Shown in pieces: positions 1 to 9,718 of a stretch of DNA of 64,000 nt. Position 1 is the stretch's first letter. Each line of letters begins with the position of its first letter. The notes below the pieces were generated by a model. The model was not told where the DNA came from, did no database searches, and saw nothing but the letters and a program-made list of their open reading frames with translations. The position numbers and the translations under genes are program-made. The stretch is from JAKAWQ01 sp963745975 (GTDB taxonomy: Bacteria > Pseudomonadota > Alphaproteobacteria > Acetobacterales > Acetobacteraceae), in NCBI GenBank assembly GCA_963745975.1, contig CAVUZJ010000014.1, positions 1 to 64,000 of the forward strand, written 5' to 3'.

Positions 1-144
1 TAGTGCGCGATATGGTTCCTCGCCGTCTCTGTTGGGGTTGCAGCGGCGATGAAGCGGCCTGGTTTTCTTTGATGCGGGGCGAGGGCGGTCGGCGTCGTCG
101 TCGGCGGTTGCGGCTGGAGCGGCCATTGGCGGCCGAGGTGGGCG

Positions 145-480
145 CCTGCCAGGTGTTCCAGCCGGCGGCTGGCGATTGTCAGAGGGAAGCAGAGGGGGCC
201 GACGAGGGGGTAGATCATGAGGTGCTGGAGTGTGACGCTGCTCATGAGCTGGCCGGCGCGGGTGAGCTCGACGAAGCCGATGAGTGAGGCAATGGCGGTG
301 GATTTGATGAGCTGGACGAGGAAGCCGGGGGTGGGCGGGATGGAGATGCGGAAGGCGTGCGGGAGGAATGATGAGGCAGAGCCATTGGATGTAGCCGAGG
401 CTGAGGCTGGTGCCGGCCTGCCACTGGTTGCGCGGCACGCCTTCGATGGCGCCGTGCCAGATTTCGCCGAGGAAGGGGCC
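145..480 (-). pseudogene. Decayed polar amino-acid ABC transporter permease fragment
   Basis: Read on the minus strand, the sequence first gives EIWHGAIEGVPRNQW. After a frame change near 368 it gives PTPGFLVQLIKSTAIASLIG, then FVELTRAGQLM and finally SRRLEHL. These match, in order, the EAA loop and C-terminal half of HisM/GlnP-type permeases, and resemble the intact permease at 29028-29672. At least one frame change is needed and probably a second near 470. The normal stop after the RRLE motif is missing, and the frame stays open to the window edge. No N-terminal half is recognisable. This is family recognition by eye; the exact limits are uncertain. Confidence 0.55.
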
Positions 481-884
481 GGCTTCGGGCCGAGAGCGAC
501 GCGCGGCACCATTGGGTCGGGCTGAAGCGCCTTCGGCATGCCGTGATCGGGCCGCTCGGGCTCGAGACGATGGCCTTCACGGTTGATGGGGCGGAGGGTC
601 GGAGCATGGTCGCCTTCGCGCCGACCTCGGCGGCCGGCGCGAGGGCCATCAAGGCTTCGGCCTTCTTCCCGGCGATATCACCGCTGCTGGGCGCCCGGTT
701 CGGTCGCCGTCCTGCCTTCGTGGCTGGCGAATTTGCCGTTCAACGGCGGACTCTCGGCTCGATGCGAACGCGCCGACCGGCCGCTGCACCCGCGAAATCA
801 CGTCTCGTCGATTTGAAGTTTCCGCACCCCCCCTTGTTGCGCTACCCTAACACAGGGGTCGCAACCGCCGATTGTGGGTTACAA
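481..884. other. Region without a supported gene
   Basis: All frames here give low-complexity Pro/Ser/Arg/Ala-rich translations without recognisable motifs. It may be the eroded 5' part of the permease fragment to its left plus the upstream region of the TIR gene. No convincing promoter, terminator or RNA was seen. Confidence 0.4.
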
Positions 885-2274
885 ATGAGCTTCACGCGGT
901 ACGAATGGGACGTCTTCCTCAGCTACGCCCACGTGGACGACGTTGCCGACGTGGACCGCAAGGGCTGGGTCCGGCATCTCTACGAAAACGTGAGGGACAG
1001 GCTGCACCGGCGCCTCGGCGGGACGCCGCCGAAGATCTTCTTCGACGAAACATCGGTCGCCGCGAACCATCAGCTGGACCGGCTGTGCAGCGCCGCGCGA
1101 AAATCGGCCGTATTCCTCGCCGTCACCTCCACGAATTACGCTGATCGCCCGTGGACGAAGAAGGAGCTTGACGCCTTCATCGACAGCAACCCGTGGAACG
1201 AGAGCAACGAGACCCAACTCTTCGCAGTCGAGTGCCTCGACCCCGAAGACCGCTCGCTTCTTCCCCACCCGCTCGACAACCACATCGGAGCCTATCTCTG
1301 GGAGGACTACGGATCGGGCTGCCGGTCGCTGCGCCCCGGCACCGACGATTACATCAGAGCGATCGACAAGCTGGTCAACGAGATCGCGGAGAAGCTCAAG
1401 GAGCTGCGCTCTGCGCCGCCCCCGCCCCCGGCGCCGCCGGCCGTGGACGCGGGCCGCACGGTCCTCCTCGCCCAGCCGACTGGCGATCTCGAGGAAGCGG
1501 CCGATCAGGTCCGCTCCCATCTCGGCCAGTACCGGCATCGCCGTCCTGCCCACGGGCGAATATCCGCAGGGCGGGGAGGCCTTCCGCGTCGCCTTCACCG
1601 CCGACCTCGCGCGCGCGGCGCTCTTCGTCCAGCTGCTCGGGCCGCGCCTCGGCCGCAAGCCGCCGGACCTGCCGGAGGGCTACACGCGGTTCCAGGCCGA
1701 GGCCGCTTCAGCCTCCGCCATCGAGATCGTCCAATGGCGCGACGCCAATCTGAAGCTCGACACGATCGAGGACCCGGCCTGCCGTGACCTGCTCGCCGGG
1801 GAGCACGTGATCGCCGATACCCTGGCCGGCTTCAAGGCCGCGATCGTGCAGCGGATGAGCAAGCCGCCCCCGCCGCCCAAACCCACCTCCTCCTTCGTCT
1901 TTATCAACGCCGCCGCCGACGATTTCGACCTCGCCAAGCAGATCCAACAGGAGTTTCCGACCTCGGCGCTGCCCAGGCTCGACGGCAAGTCCGAGGACGT
2001 GATCGCCGATCTCGCCGAGAACATGGTCGACTGCGACGCGCTGATCGTCGTGAACGGGCAGACAACTCCGTTCTGGGTGCGCGGCCAGCTCCGGCTCTAC
2101 AACAAGCTCCGCGGCAAGCGCGCCGCGCCGCCGCGCCTGCTCGAGCTCGTGGTCGAGCCGCCGGAGAACAAGGAAGATTGCGGCATGCAGCTCGCCGAGC
2201 TGAAACGTGTGCGCGTCCACGCGCCGATCAACCACGACACGCTCCAGCCGGTGATCGCGGCGCTCGAGTCTTGA
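885..2274 (+). CDS. TIR-domain protein with three TIR-like modules; one +1 frameshift near 1528
   Basis: Residues 1-150 form a TIR domain: WDVFLSYAHVDD at the N terminus, then a W90-TKK-E94 motif in the position of the catalytic Glu of NADase TIR domains. Proline-rich linkers (about 177-189 and 325-333) separate two further alpha/beta modules. The middle one starts TVLLAQP at about residue 192 and includes TGIAVLPTGEYPQGGEAF; the last starts SSFVFINAAADDF at about 335. Both look like TIR/DUF4062-type folds. The frame changes by one extra base between about 1524 and 1531. Joined, the protein is about 462 aa. The stop TGA at 2272-2274 overlaps a possible TTG start of the next gene. Known TIR proteins cleave NAD+ or make signalling nucleotides; the role here is inferred. 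The start was chosen because the TIR fold begins there; no clear ribosome binding site precedes it. Confidence 0.75.
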
Positions 2275-2288
2275 GCGCAGCGCCCGAC

Positions 2289-5200
2289 ATGAGGCTGCCC
2301 TATCCCGGGCTCCGCCCCTTCCGCAAGGACGAGTCCGACCTCTTCTTCGGCCGCGAATTGTGCGTGGACCAGATGGTCGACCGACTCGCCGCCGCGCGAT
2401 TCCTCGCCGTCCTCGGCCCATCCGGCAGCGGCAAATCCTCGCTCGTGCGCACCGGGCTCCTCGACGCGCTCGAGCTCGGGGCAATGGCGAGCGCGGGCTC
2501 GCGCTGGCTGATCGCCGACTTCCGCCCGGGCCGCCAGCCGCTCGACAATCTTGCCCAAGCCCTGCTCGCGCTCGCGCCTGGCGCCGCGCTCTCCGAGCAA
2601 GAATTCGTCCGCTATTTGCGCCGCGGCCCGCGCTCGGTCGTCGCATGGTGCCGCGAGGGCAATCTGCCGGCCGGCGCCAACCTGCTCATCCTGGTCGATC
2701 AGTTCGAGGAGCTCTTCCGCTACGCCGACTATGCCGCGCGCGACGACGCGCAAGCGTTCCTCTCGCCGCTCCGCGAAGACGCGGAAAGCTTCGCCGCCCT
2801 CTTGATCGAGAGCGCCCGCTCGCGCGAGACGCATATCTACGTCGTCATCACGATGCGCTCGGAATATCTCGGCCCCTGCGCGCTCTTCCCCGATCTCGCG
2901 GAGGAGATCAACTCCGGCCTCTACCTCACCCGTCGGATGACCCGCGAGGAGACGCGCGAGGCGATCGAAGGCCCGGCCGGCGTCTGCGATTTCTCGATCG
3001 AGCCCGCGCTGGTGAACCATCTGCTCAACGACCTCGCAAGCCTTGCACCGTGGGAGGACGAGGCAGGCGCCGGCGAGCTCCAGGCCCTCGCGCGCCGCGC
3101 CGACCAGCTGCCGCTGATGCAGCATGTCCTGAACCGGCTCTGGCTGCGCGCGCGCGCCGAAGCGGATCTGGCCGCCAGCTCCGCGCCGATCATCCTGCGC
3201 CTCGCGCAGTACCAGGCGCTCGGCGGCCTGAGCGGCGCCCTCAACGCCCACGCGGAGGAGGTCCTCGATTCCATCGATCCCTCCCACCGCCCCGCCGCCC
3301 GGACGCTCTTCCGCGCCCTGGTCAGCGGCAGCTCGATCGCGGACGCCGTTCGCCGGCCCTGCCGCTTCGGCGAGCTCGCTGAGAAGCTGGACGGAAAAAC
3401 CGAATCGGCCGCCGCCGTGGTCGAGGCGTTCCGCCATCGGGACTGCAACTTCATCGTCGCCTCGCCGGGCGGACCGCTCGCCTCCGAGACGATGATCGAC
3501 ATCAGCCACGAGAGCCTGATCCGCCAATGGCTGAGGCTGAGCGAGTGGCTCAGGGACGAGGCCAAGGCCGCGGACGAATACGCCTACATCGCGGAGAGCG
3601 CGAAGCTCTGGCGAAACGGCGACGCCGGCCTGCTCGGCATGCCCTATCTCGCCATCGCGCTCGCCTGGCGTGCGCGGGAGCGCCCAAGTGCCGCCTGGGC
3701 GCGCCGCTACGGTGGCGACTTCGCGGCCGTGATGCGGTTCCTCCACCTGAGCGAGCGGCGCTGGCGCCGCTCCCGCAACACGACCGTCGCCACCGCCGTT
3801 GCGGCGGCCCTGCTGATCTTCGTCGGCGGCCCGCTCGGCGGATACGAGTACCTGGCGGCTCCACGAGGCCGCCAAGTGGGACACGCTCGGCAACATCTAC
3901 CTGAGCGGCGCCGACTACAGGAAGGACGACGTCCTTGCAGCGAAGGATTTTATCAAGGCCGCAAGCTACGGCTCGATCGACGCCGAGCACCGCATCGGAT
4001 TCATGTATTTCAACGGCGTCGGCGTGCCGACAGATTACAAGACGGGAATGATGTGGCTTCGCAAGGCCGCCGCCGCAGGCAGCGCCGCCGCCACGTTCGA
4101 CATCGGCATCGTTTACCGGGACGGCATTGGCGTCCGCGTCGATTACGAACAGGCAATGGCATGGTTCCGGCGGGCCGCAGAAAAGGGCTACGGCGCAGCC
4201 GAGCTCAACATCGGAGCCCTATTTGCGAGCGGGTACGGCGTCCCCCAGAGCTCCAAAGAGGCCTTGATCTGGTACAAGAAGGCCGCGGCCCAGGGCATCC
4301 CAGTCGCTGAATACGATATCGGATTGCTTTACGAGAACGGCGAGGGGGTCCCCCGAGACTATCCAAGTGCGGCCCATTGGTACAGTGAGGCCGCGGCGCA
4401 GGGCGACGCGCAAGCGCAGGGAAATCTCGGCGCCATGTACGAGCGCGGCGAAGGAATGAAGCAGGACTACGCCAACGCGGCGTATTGGTACGGCAAGGCC
4501 GCGGCGCAGGGCGACGCCGGCGGGGAAAGGAACTTGGGCAGGCTCTACGCAACGGGCAAAGGCGTGCCAAAGGACTACGGAGAGGCGATGCGCTGGTTGC
4601 GCGCGGCGGCGGACCAAGGCGATGCCGACGCCGAAAACTCTCTTGGCTACCTCTACGACTTCGGCGACGGGGTTTCACAGGACTACGGCCAGGCGATGCA
4701 ATGGTTCCGCAAGGCCGCGGCACAGGGCAGCGCCGAGGCCGAAAACAATATCGGCTTCATGTACGATCGCGCCGAGGGGGTGCGCCAGGACTACGGCCAG
4801 GCGATGCAGTGGTACCGCAAGGCCGCGGCACAGGGCGATGCCGGCGCCGAGCGCAACCTCGCCGTGCTCTACGAACAGGGCCTGGGAGTGAAGCGCGACC
4901 CGAGCCAGGCCATCGTCTGGTGGCAAAAACTCGCCAAGCTTGGAGACGCCAACGCCGAACGCGAGGTCGGCCGCATCGAGGTCAGCGAGGGCAAGCTCGA
5001 GCCCGCGCTCGCGGCCTACCGGCAGGCGGTAAGGCTCGCCGAGGCAGCCCTGGCGAAGAACCCGCAAGACAGCGGCGCCCGGAACGCCATCCGATCCCTG
5101 ACATGGGACCTCGGCAATCTCTCCTGGTACTTCAACGAGAAAGGCGCATTCCAGGAGGCCCTGGACGCCGCGAACCTCTCGATCGCCATTGCGCCCTCGT

Positions 5201-5427
5201 CGTCATCCTGGCTCTGGCTGGAGACGAACAGGGCCGACGCGCTCATGATGCTCGGGCAAACGGACGCCGCCCGCGCAATCTATCTAAAATACGCCGGCAA
5301 CCGGAACGACGGCGCGAGGAAAGCCTGGCACGCCGACGTCGAGGAGGATTTCGAGCATCTGCGCCAAGCCGGCTACTCGAGCCCGCTGATGGCCGAGATC
5401 GAGGCCGACTTCAAAGCGAGCAACTGA
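2289..5427 (+). CDS. nSTAND ATPase - membrane segment - Sel1-repeat protein; one +1 frameshift near 3852
   Basis: The N terminus PYPGLRPFRKDESDLFFGRE is the signature of the nSTAND1 family of STAND NTPases. Walker A is GPSGSGKSS (43-51); Walker B is LLILVDQFEEL with D137. A hydrophobic stretch (about 498-520, ending GGPLGGYEY) looks like one transmembrane helix. One extra base near 3849-3853 shifts the frame; the continuation starts WRLHEAAKWDTLGNIYLSG. It runs through about nine Sel1 repeats (roughly 4000-4950, each with an A.W..KAA.QG core) into a TPR-like C-terminal region. Joined length is about 1045 aa. A TTG at 2271 would overlap the TIR gene stop, so the two are probably cotranscribed. 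STAND ATPases act as ligand-gated switches and Sel1 repeats bind proteins, so a sensor role is likely but inferred. Confidence 0.78.
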
Positions 5428-6219
5428 CCCGCGAAACCCTGCTTGTTATTCGCCCGCGCGGGCCCACCGGCTCCCCCTTGCCATGGCAGTTGGCATAGCG
5501 GCCCACTGACCCCGACCCCTACGCCACGCCCTTTCCGCGCCCTCTATGAGCTCGACGATCACTCGCATCGCAAGCGCCTCACCGTGGAAGGCCGGAGCTC
5601 AACCCACCTCTGCGCTAGCAACGTTCGCGGCGGCGAGCTGTACGCCCATGAGCGTTCTATCTTGGCAAATTCGTCCGTAAGTGTAATGACCGTCCGTGCC
5701 GGTGTCAGATTTGGGCTGTCGAGAGTTGTTACGATAGCGTTCAAGAAGGGGCGCCAAAGCGGAATCGCCGGAAGAGTGAATTGCGCAAGAAGACAATCAA
5801 CAAAAGCGCGATGGGTGAGCGCGGGGGAGCCCCTGCCGCTCTAAAAAGCGACGGGTCGCTGTAGCACCGATGTGCCGCATTGTGGTATTGGTAACAACGG
5901 CGCAGTGGGCCGGAATCCCAGCTGGCCGGAGATGGTGATCGCTGCCCGAACCTCTGGATCCATCTTCTACGCGACTGAGGAGCGGGAGTCACCATGCCTG
6001 CCGTTTTTTTCAAGGCCCATATTTTGACAGTCGCGGACGAGATCCTTTTCGGGTCAACCTCGCCGGGGTCAAGCCTGAACATGGCCCTGCTCTTGCCGGC
6101 TTGCGAGCGGCGCGCATGCACAGGAGCGCGGTCGGGGCTGGTCACATGCTAAGATTCTTCCGATTGGCTTTGGGTTCTACGTCCTGGCGCCCAATATTGT
6201 TCCGGCGACGGAAGGAGCG
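5428..6219. other. Long intergenic region, lower GC; one possible 52-codon ORF
   Basis: About 790 bp with clearly lower GC than its surroundings and no recognisable gene. A possible short ORF runs from ATG 5994 to TAA 6152 on the plus strand, preceded by GAGGAGCGGGAG. Its product (starting MPAVFFKAHILTVADEILFG) has no recognised domain, so it is not listed as a gene. The base composition suggests foreign or eroded DNA next to the TIR/STAND pair. Confidence 0.4.
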
Positions 6220-6582
6220 ATGATGTTGCGTAGGATCTCGATGATTGCCGGAGCGATCCTTTTGGTTGGAGGAACGCTCTGGCAGTTGAGCTCGGTGGGA
6301 AGGGCGCAGACGATCGCTCCCGGCAGCGATAGCGACGCGACCCGCACCGGGATCGTGGGCTTCGGCCAAGCGGGCCCCATCGCGGAAATCAACCCGACCG
6401 GCTCCTCCCGCTATCGCTCTGCAGGCACCGATATGGATGCCGTACCCATACCCGGGCGAAGCGCTACCGGATCGAGCGTCACTCCAACCGGCCCTGGCAC
6501 CGGGTCAGGGGCAATACAACGCGCGCCTGGTGCGGGCCAACGCATCTTTTTCGGGCAAGCGCCGCCGGCGGCCGGTCAATAG
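6220..6582 (+). CDS. Small exported protein of unknown function
   Basis: The start ATGATG follows GGAAGGAGCG, a good ribosome binding site. Residues 1-30 form a Sec signal peptide (two Arg, a hydrophobic core ILLVGGTLW, then GRAQ). The mature part is Gly/Pro/Ser/Thr-rich with no recognised domain. From about 6430 another frame (starting MPYPYPGEALPDRASLQ and continuing QPALAPGQGQYNARLV) looks more protein-like than the annotated tail, so an indel near 6430 is possible and the true C terminus may differ. The gene stands alone between a low-GC gap and convergent genes. Confidence 0.55.
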   Translation: MMLRRISMIAGAILLVGGTLWQLSSVGRAQTIAPGSDSDATRTGIVGFGQAGPIAEINPTGSSRYRSAGTDMDAVPIPGRSATGSSVTPTGPGTGSGAIQRAPGAGQRIFFGQAPPAAGQ

Positions 6583-6712
6583 CAAACCGAGCCTCGTTTT
6601 TGGTGATCGTCCAGGCAGTTCCCTTCCCCGACCTTCGGGTCCGCGTCCAATCCCTTCGCCCCGAAGGTCGCCAGCATTTCGCGCTGCTTTGCCAGCGCCT
6701 CGCGGCGGGGGT

Positions 6713-7630
6713 CTAATCGGTGTTGGTGATATTGTACTCGGCGAGCTCCGCGGGGGTCATGGTGTGCGGGGCGTCGTTCGGGGTGTTGGCGAACGCGGTC
6801 AGGAAGTGGAGCGAGAGCTCCATCTTCACGAGGAACTCGGCGATCTTGGCGGCAATCTGTGCGTCGCCCTGCTGGAGTTCCTTGATGTCTTGCACGAGGG
6901 CCATCTGGCGCAGCACCGCGTCCTGGATCGCGCTTTTGACGGGCGCCAGCGCTTCGAACTCCTGGAGCGTAAGGGACGGCTGATTGTTCGCCTTCTGATA
7001 CTGGTTGTAGGTGGATTGTATTTGCTTGCTGTGAGAGTCGAGATAGGTGTTCAGGGCATTGTTGAAATCGGAGTCGTAACTCGGTATCGCTTCGGGGAAA
7101 CGCTGGGCATAGCCGAACGGCGTCCAGTCCGCTTCCTCGTCCGCTTGGATCTGGTCGAGCGCGCCGCCCTCGTTTGCGAACATGTGCACGAGGAATTGGG
7201 CGCCGGGGTCAACGGTCCGGATAACGCCGCCCATGAAGATGAAATTGCACGCGCTGGCGCAATAGCTCCATGAGGGCAGCCGCGTCGCGAGCTTTTTCTC
7301 ACGGACGAGATAGCCGATGTTGAGGCCCTCATCGAGGTCTCCACCCGGCGAGCAGAGGATCACCTCCTGAACAGGTCCGGCCTGGTCGAGGGCTTGGGCG
7401 AAGTTCTGGGTATCGCCCGACGCGATTCCGCCCCAGGCAAAGAAGGCGTTCCCTTGGGAGGTCTTGACGACCGAGAAGTTCAGCTGGTCCGGGGCCTTGT
7501 CCCCCGCACAATACTCTACGCTTTGCGGCGGCGGGCGGAGCACGCTGTCGGGCTGGCCGGCGGCACGCGCCGGGCCGGCGCCGGCCACGAGGCAGGCGGC
7601 GAGGACGGGGAGGACGGGGCGCGCCCTCAT
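6713..7630 (-). CDS. Periplasmic ClpP/crotonase-like protein (COG3904-type)
   Basis: A 305-aa protein with a signal peptide (MRARPVLPVLAACLVAGAG, cleavage near ARA). The motif EVILCSPGGDLDEGLNIGYL resembles the oxyanion segment of ClpP/SDH-type serine proteases. SYCASACNFIFMGG follows at the spacing where those enzymes have their catalytic Ser, and FLVHMF supplies a candidate His. The C-terminal 120 residues are helical and of unknown role. The start overlaps the stop of the upstream lipoprotein gene by four bases (ATGA), so the two form an operon. Family proteins are exported putative proteases; the substrate is unknown. Confidence 0.7.
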   Translation of the reverse strand: MRARPVLPVLAACLVAGAGPARAAGQPDSVLRPPPQSVEYCAGDKAPDQLNFSVVKTSQGNAFFAWGGIASGDTQNFAQALDQAGPVQEVILCSPGGDLDEGLNIGYLVREKKLATRLPSWSYCASACNFIFMGGVIRTVDPGAQFLVHMFANEGGALDQIQADEEADWTPFGYAQRFPEAIPSYDSDFNNALNTYLDSHSKQIQSTYNQYQKANNQPSLTLQEFEALAPVKSAIQDAVLRQMALVQDIKELQQGDAQIAAKIAEFLVKMELSLHFLTAFANTPNDAPHTMTPAELAEYNITNTD

Positions 7631-8133
7631 GCCTGGGTCCAGCTTCCGTTGGGCGACTGGCAATAGCGGGTGTTCTGCTGGACCTCGTTGCCCTGGATAT
7701 AGGCGATCTGGTGTACCGTCTTGCATTGGCCGCCGCTCGACTGGGGCTGGACGGCGATGACCTGCGACGAGCCGGACGCGCCGCTGTGATCGGACTGCCA
7801 GGTCGCCGGCGGGGGCGGCGCCTGGGCGACCGTGGCGGGGTTGCTGACCGGCTGCTCGAGGGCGCGCTGGGTGGCGTTGGAGGCGATCTGGCGGTCGCGC
7901 TGGTCGAGCTCGCGGCCGATCTCGCTGCCCACCAGGTAGCCGGCGAGGCCACCGGCCGCGGCGCCGACCAGGGCGCCGGTCGCGTTGCCGCCGATGGCGC
8001 CGCCGAGGCCGGCGCCGAGCGCCGCCCCTCCGACGCCGCCCAGCAATCCGCCGGTCTCCTCGTTGTTCTGGCAGCCGCACAGCAGCGGGACCGAGATCAG
8101 GGCGATGACGGCGAGCTGTTTGGGAAACGTCAT
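7627..8133 (-). CDS. Glycine-zipper outer-membrane lipoprotein
   Basis: A 168-aa protein starting MTFPKQLAVIALISVPLLCG, with a lipobox ending LLCGC. Next comes a Gly-rich stretch (GGLLGGVGGAALGAGLGGAI and GALVGAAAGGLAGYLVG) typical of the glycine-zipper 2TM/17-kDa surface antigen family. The C-terminal half contains CKTVHQIAYIQGNEV and ends SPNGSWTQA, with two Cys that could pair. It is probably anchored in the outer membrane. It is translationally coupled to the ClpP-like gene through an ATGA overlap. Confidence 0.75.
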   Translation of the reverse strand: MTFPKQLAVIALISVPLLCGCQNNEETGGLLGGVGGAALGAGLGGAIGGNATGALVGAAAGGLAGYLVGSEIGRELDQRDRQIASNATQRALEQPVSNPATVAQAPPPPATWQSDHSGASGSSQVIAVQPQSSGGQCKTVHQIAYIQGNEVQQNTRYCQSPNGSWTQA

Positions 8134-8234
8134 TATGGGCCCCCACGACAATTGCCAAAAGGCGTCGCTCGGGGCGAAGCGCACGCGCCGAGGCAGCGCA
8201 CAATATTTGTTACGTGAACGCGGAGCGCGGCAAT

Positions 8235-9020
8235 TCACGAAGCTGTGTTGCCGCGGGTGCGGCGCTCGGCGCCGGGCCAGGGGAACGGGGGCGGATGCTC
8301 GGCCGCTTCGGCGGCGTGCATGAGATGGCGGTGCATCAGGCGCGCGGCGAGCGGCATGTCCTCGGCGGCGACCGCCGAGAGGATCGCCATGTGCTCGCGG
8401 CACCAGGCGGCGACGCGCGCGCCGTCGGCGTAGGTGGCGAACTCGAACATCCGGCGGAGCGCGTTCTGCTGGCGGACCGCGGTCAGAACGAAGATATTGC
8501 CGCTCCAGGCGGCGATCGCCTCATGGAAGCGGGCGTCGAGATCGAAGACGCGGGTGCGGTCCTCGCGCGTCATCTCCGGGCGCGCCATGAGGAGCGTGTG
8601 CTCTTCGACGAGCTGTTCGAGGAGGGCGGGCTCGGCGCGGAACCCGGCGACGAGGAGGGCGGGCGGCTCCAGCATCAGGCGGAGCTCGAAGCTGGCGCGG
8701 CGGGAATGGTCGGTGTCGAGCGAGGGGACGAAGCTCCAGCGCCCGCCGGTGCGGCGCACCAGGCCCTCCTCCTCGAGCCGCGCCAGCGCGCGCTGCATGA
8801 GGGCGATTCCGGTGCGGTAGCGGCGGGCGAGCGCGCGCTGGACGATTTCGAGCCCGATCCGGCCGGCGAGCCGGTCGCGGATCAGGGCATCGCGGAGGAG
8901 GGCCTCGGCGGGCGGGCGGGCGGGCATGCGTGAGCCGGCCGGCCGCCGGACGAGGCCGCGGCGGCCAGGCGCTGGGCGTGGCGGACGCGGCGGCGGGCGG
9001 GACGGAGCGGACGTTCCCAT
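8235..9020 (-). CDS. GntR-family transcriptional regulator, FCD (FadR) type
   Basis: A winged-helix N-terminal domain (LARRYRTGIALMQRALARLE, then EGLVRR) is followed by an all-helical FCD domain. The latter carries the metal/ligand-binding pattern DLDARFHEAIAAWSGN, a second His in REHMAIL and a third in MHRHLMHAAE. The start is uncertain: the listed ATG gives a Pro/Arg-rich leader, and an internal ATG (MPARPPAEALLRDAL) is a good alternative. The gene is monocistronic, between the lipoprotein operon and a divergent hypothetical gene; the target is not evident. Confidence 0.7.
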   Translation of the reverse strand: MGTSAPSRPPPRPPRPAPGRRGLVRRPAGSRMPARPPAEALLRDALIRDRLAGRIGLEIVQRALARRYRTGIALMQRALARLEEEGLVRRTGGRWSFVPSLDTDHSRRASFELRLMLEPPALLVAGFRAEPALLEQLVEEHTLLMARPEMTREDRTRVFDLDARFHEAIAAWSGNIFVLTAVRQQNALRRMFEFATYADGARVAAWCREHMAILSAVAAEDMPLAARLMHRHLMHAAEAAEHPPPFPWPGAERRTRGNTAS

Positions 9021-9225
9021 GGCGAATTGTCATCTTTATGCCAGATCGAACAAAGAGCCGCGAGCCCGGATGGCGCGGCCCCGGGGTGATTTCTCGTGCG
9101 GGGCCGGGCTTGCGCGGGATTTCTCGCGCGGGATTGATCCTGCTCAAGGTGGGACGCAGGTCCCCGCCTATCGTTCGGGGGCGGCCGGCCGATTTGGCCG
9201 CGCGCTCGGGCAGGAGGAGGACGAC

Positions 9226-9699
9226 GTGACCAGCGAGAGCGCCAGGCGATGGGGAGCTCAGCGCGCGGCAGAGGCCGGCGTGACCGCCGGCGCGTTCCGC
9301 AGCCTCATGGAAGCGTTCCAGCACATGCGCGTTCCGGTGACGGCGGACGGCGCGGCAGCCGCCGAGCGCCACCGCGCGGAGGTGAAGGCGCTGATCGAGA
9401 GCCATGTGGGCGACGCGCGATGGCGCGAGCTGATGCAGGAGGCGCGGCTCGCCGCCGAGCGCGGCGAGGAGGAGTATCCGCTGCTCCGCTTCTCGCCCGA
9501 GACCTGCACCGACCGCGGCCGCGCCATCATCCAGCAGGAGCCGCAATGGCCGGAGACGCTCACCGGCGATGCGGAAGCGGTCTATCGCCATTGGCAGGCG
9601 GAGCTTGCGCCGCGCGGCTTTGCGCTCACTGCGCGGGTCCTGGAATTTCCCAAGGGCTTTCCCGGCGATGTCGGGCTCTTCCTGAGGTGGGACGCGTAG
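9226..9699 (+). CDS. Conserved-looking hypothetical protein
   Basis: The GTG start has AGGAGG eight bases upstream. The 157-aa product is soluble and mostly helical: RSLMEAFQHMRVPVTADG, then HRAEVKALIESHVGDARW. The C-terminal part (QPQWPETLTGDAEAVYRHW-like, ending FPKGFPGDVGLFLRWDA) could be a small alpha/beta domain. No family was recognised. It lies 19 bp upstream of the P-type ATPase gene in the same direction and may be cotranscribed with it. Confidence 0.6.
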   Translation: MTSESARRWGAQRAAEAGVTAGAFRSLMEAFQHMRVPVTADGAAAAERHRAEVKALIESHVGDARWRELMQEARLAAERGEEEYPLLRFSPETCTDRGRAIIQQEPQWPETLTGDAEAVYRHWQAELAPRGFALTARVLEFPKGFPGDVGLFLRWDA

Positions 9700-9718
9700 G
9701 CGCGCCGGTCGGCGAGCG

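Noticed and set aside
1..884. Insertion-sequence transposase fragment
   Set aside because: The minus-strand peptides could be read as transposase-like, but no DDE or IS-specific motif was found, and the permease motifs explain the left part better.
1524..3853. Programmed +1 frameshifting in the TIR and nSTAND genes
   Set aside because: No slippery heptamer, stop codon at the shift site or downstream pseudoknot was evident, and a third, unrelated gene shows the same kind of lesion; single-base insertion is simpler.
2097..3896. 599-codon minus-strand open frame opposite the nSTAND gene
   Set aside because: It is an Arg/Gly/Ala-rich antisense frame created by high GC at third positions; the plus strand carries Walker A/B motifs and a known family signature.
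5443..5844. 133-codon plus-strand frame in the low-GC gap
   Set aside because: No ribosome binding site, no recognisable domain, and composition unlike the neighbouring genes; left as an intergenic region.
5994..6152. 52-codon ORF with a fair ribosome binding site
   Set aside because: Too short and without recognised similarity; mentioned only in the gap entry.
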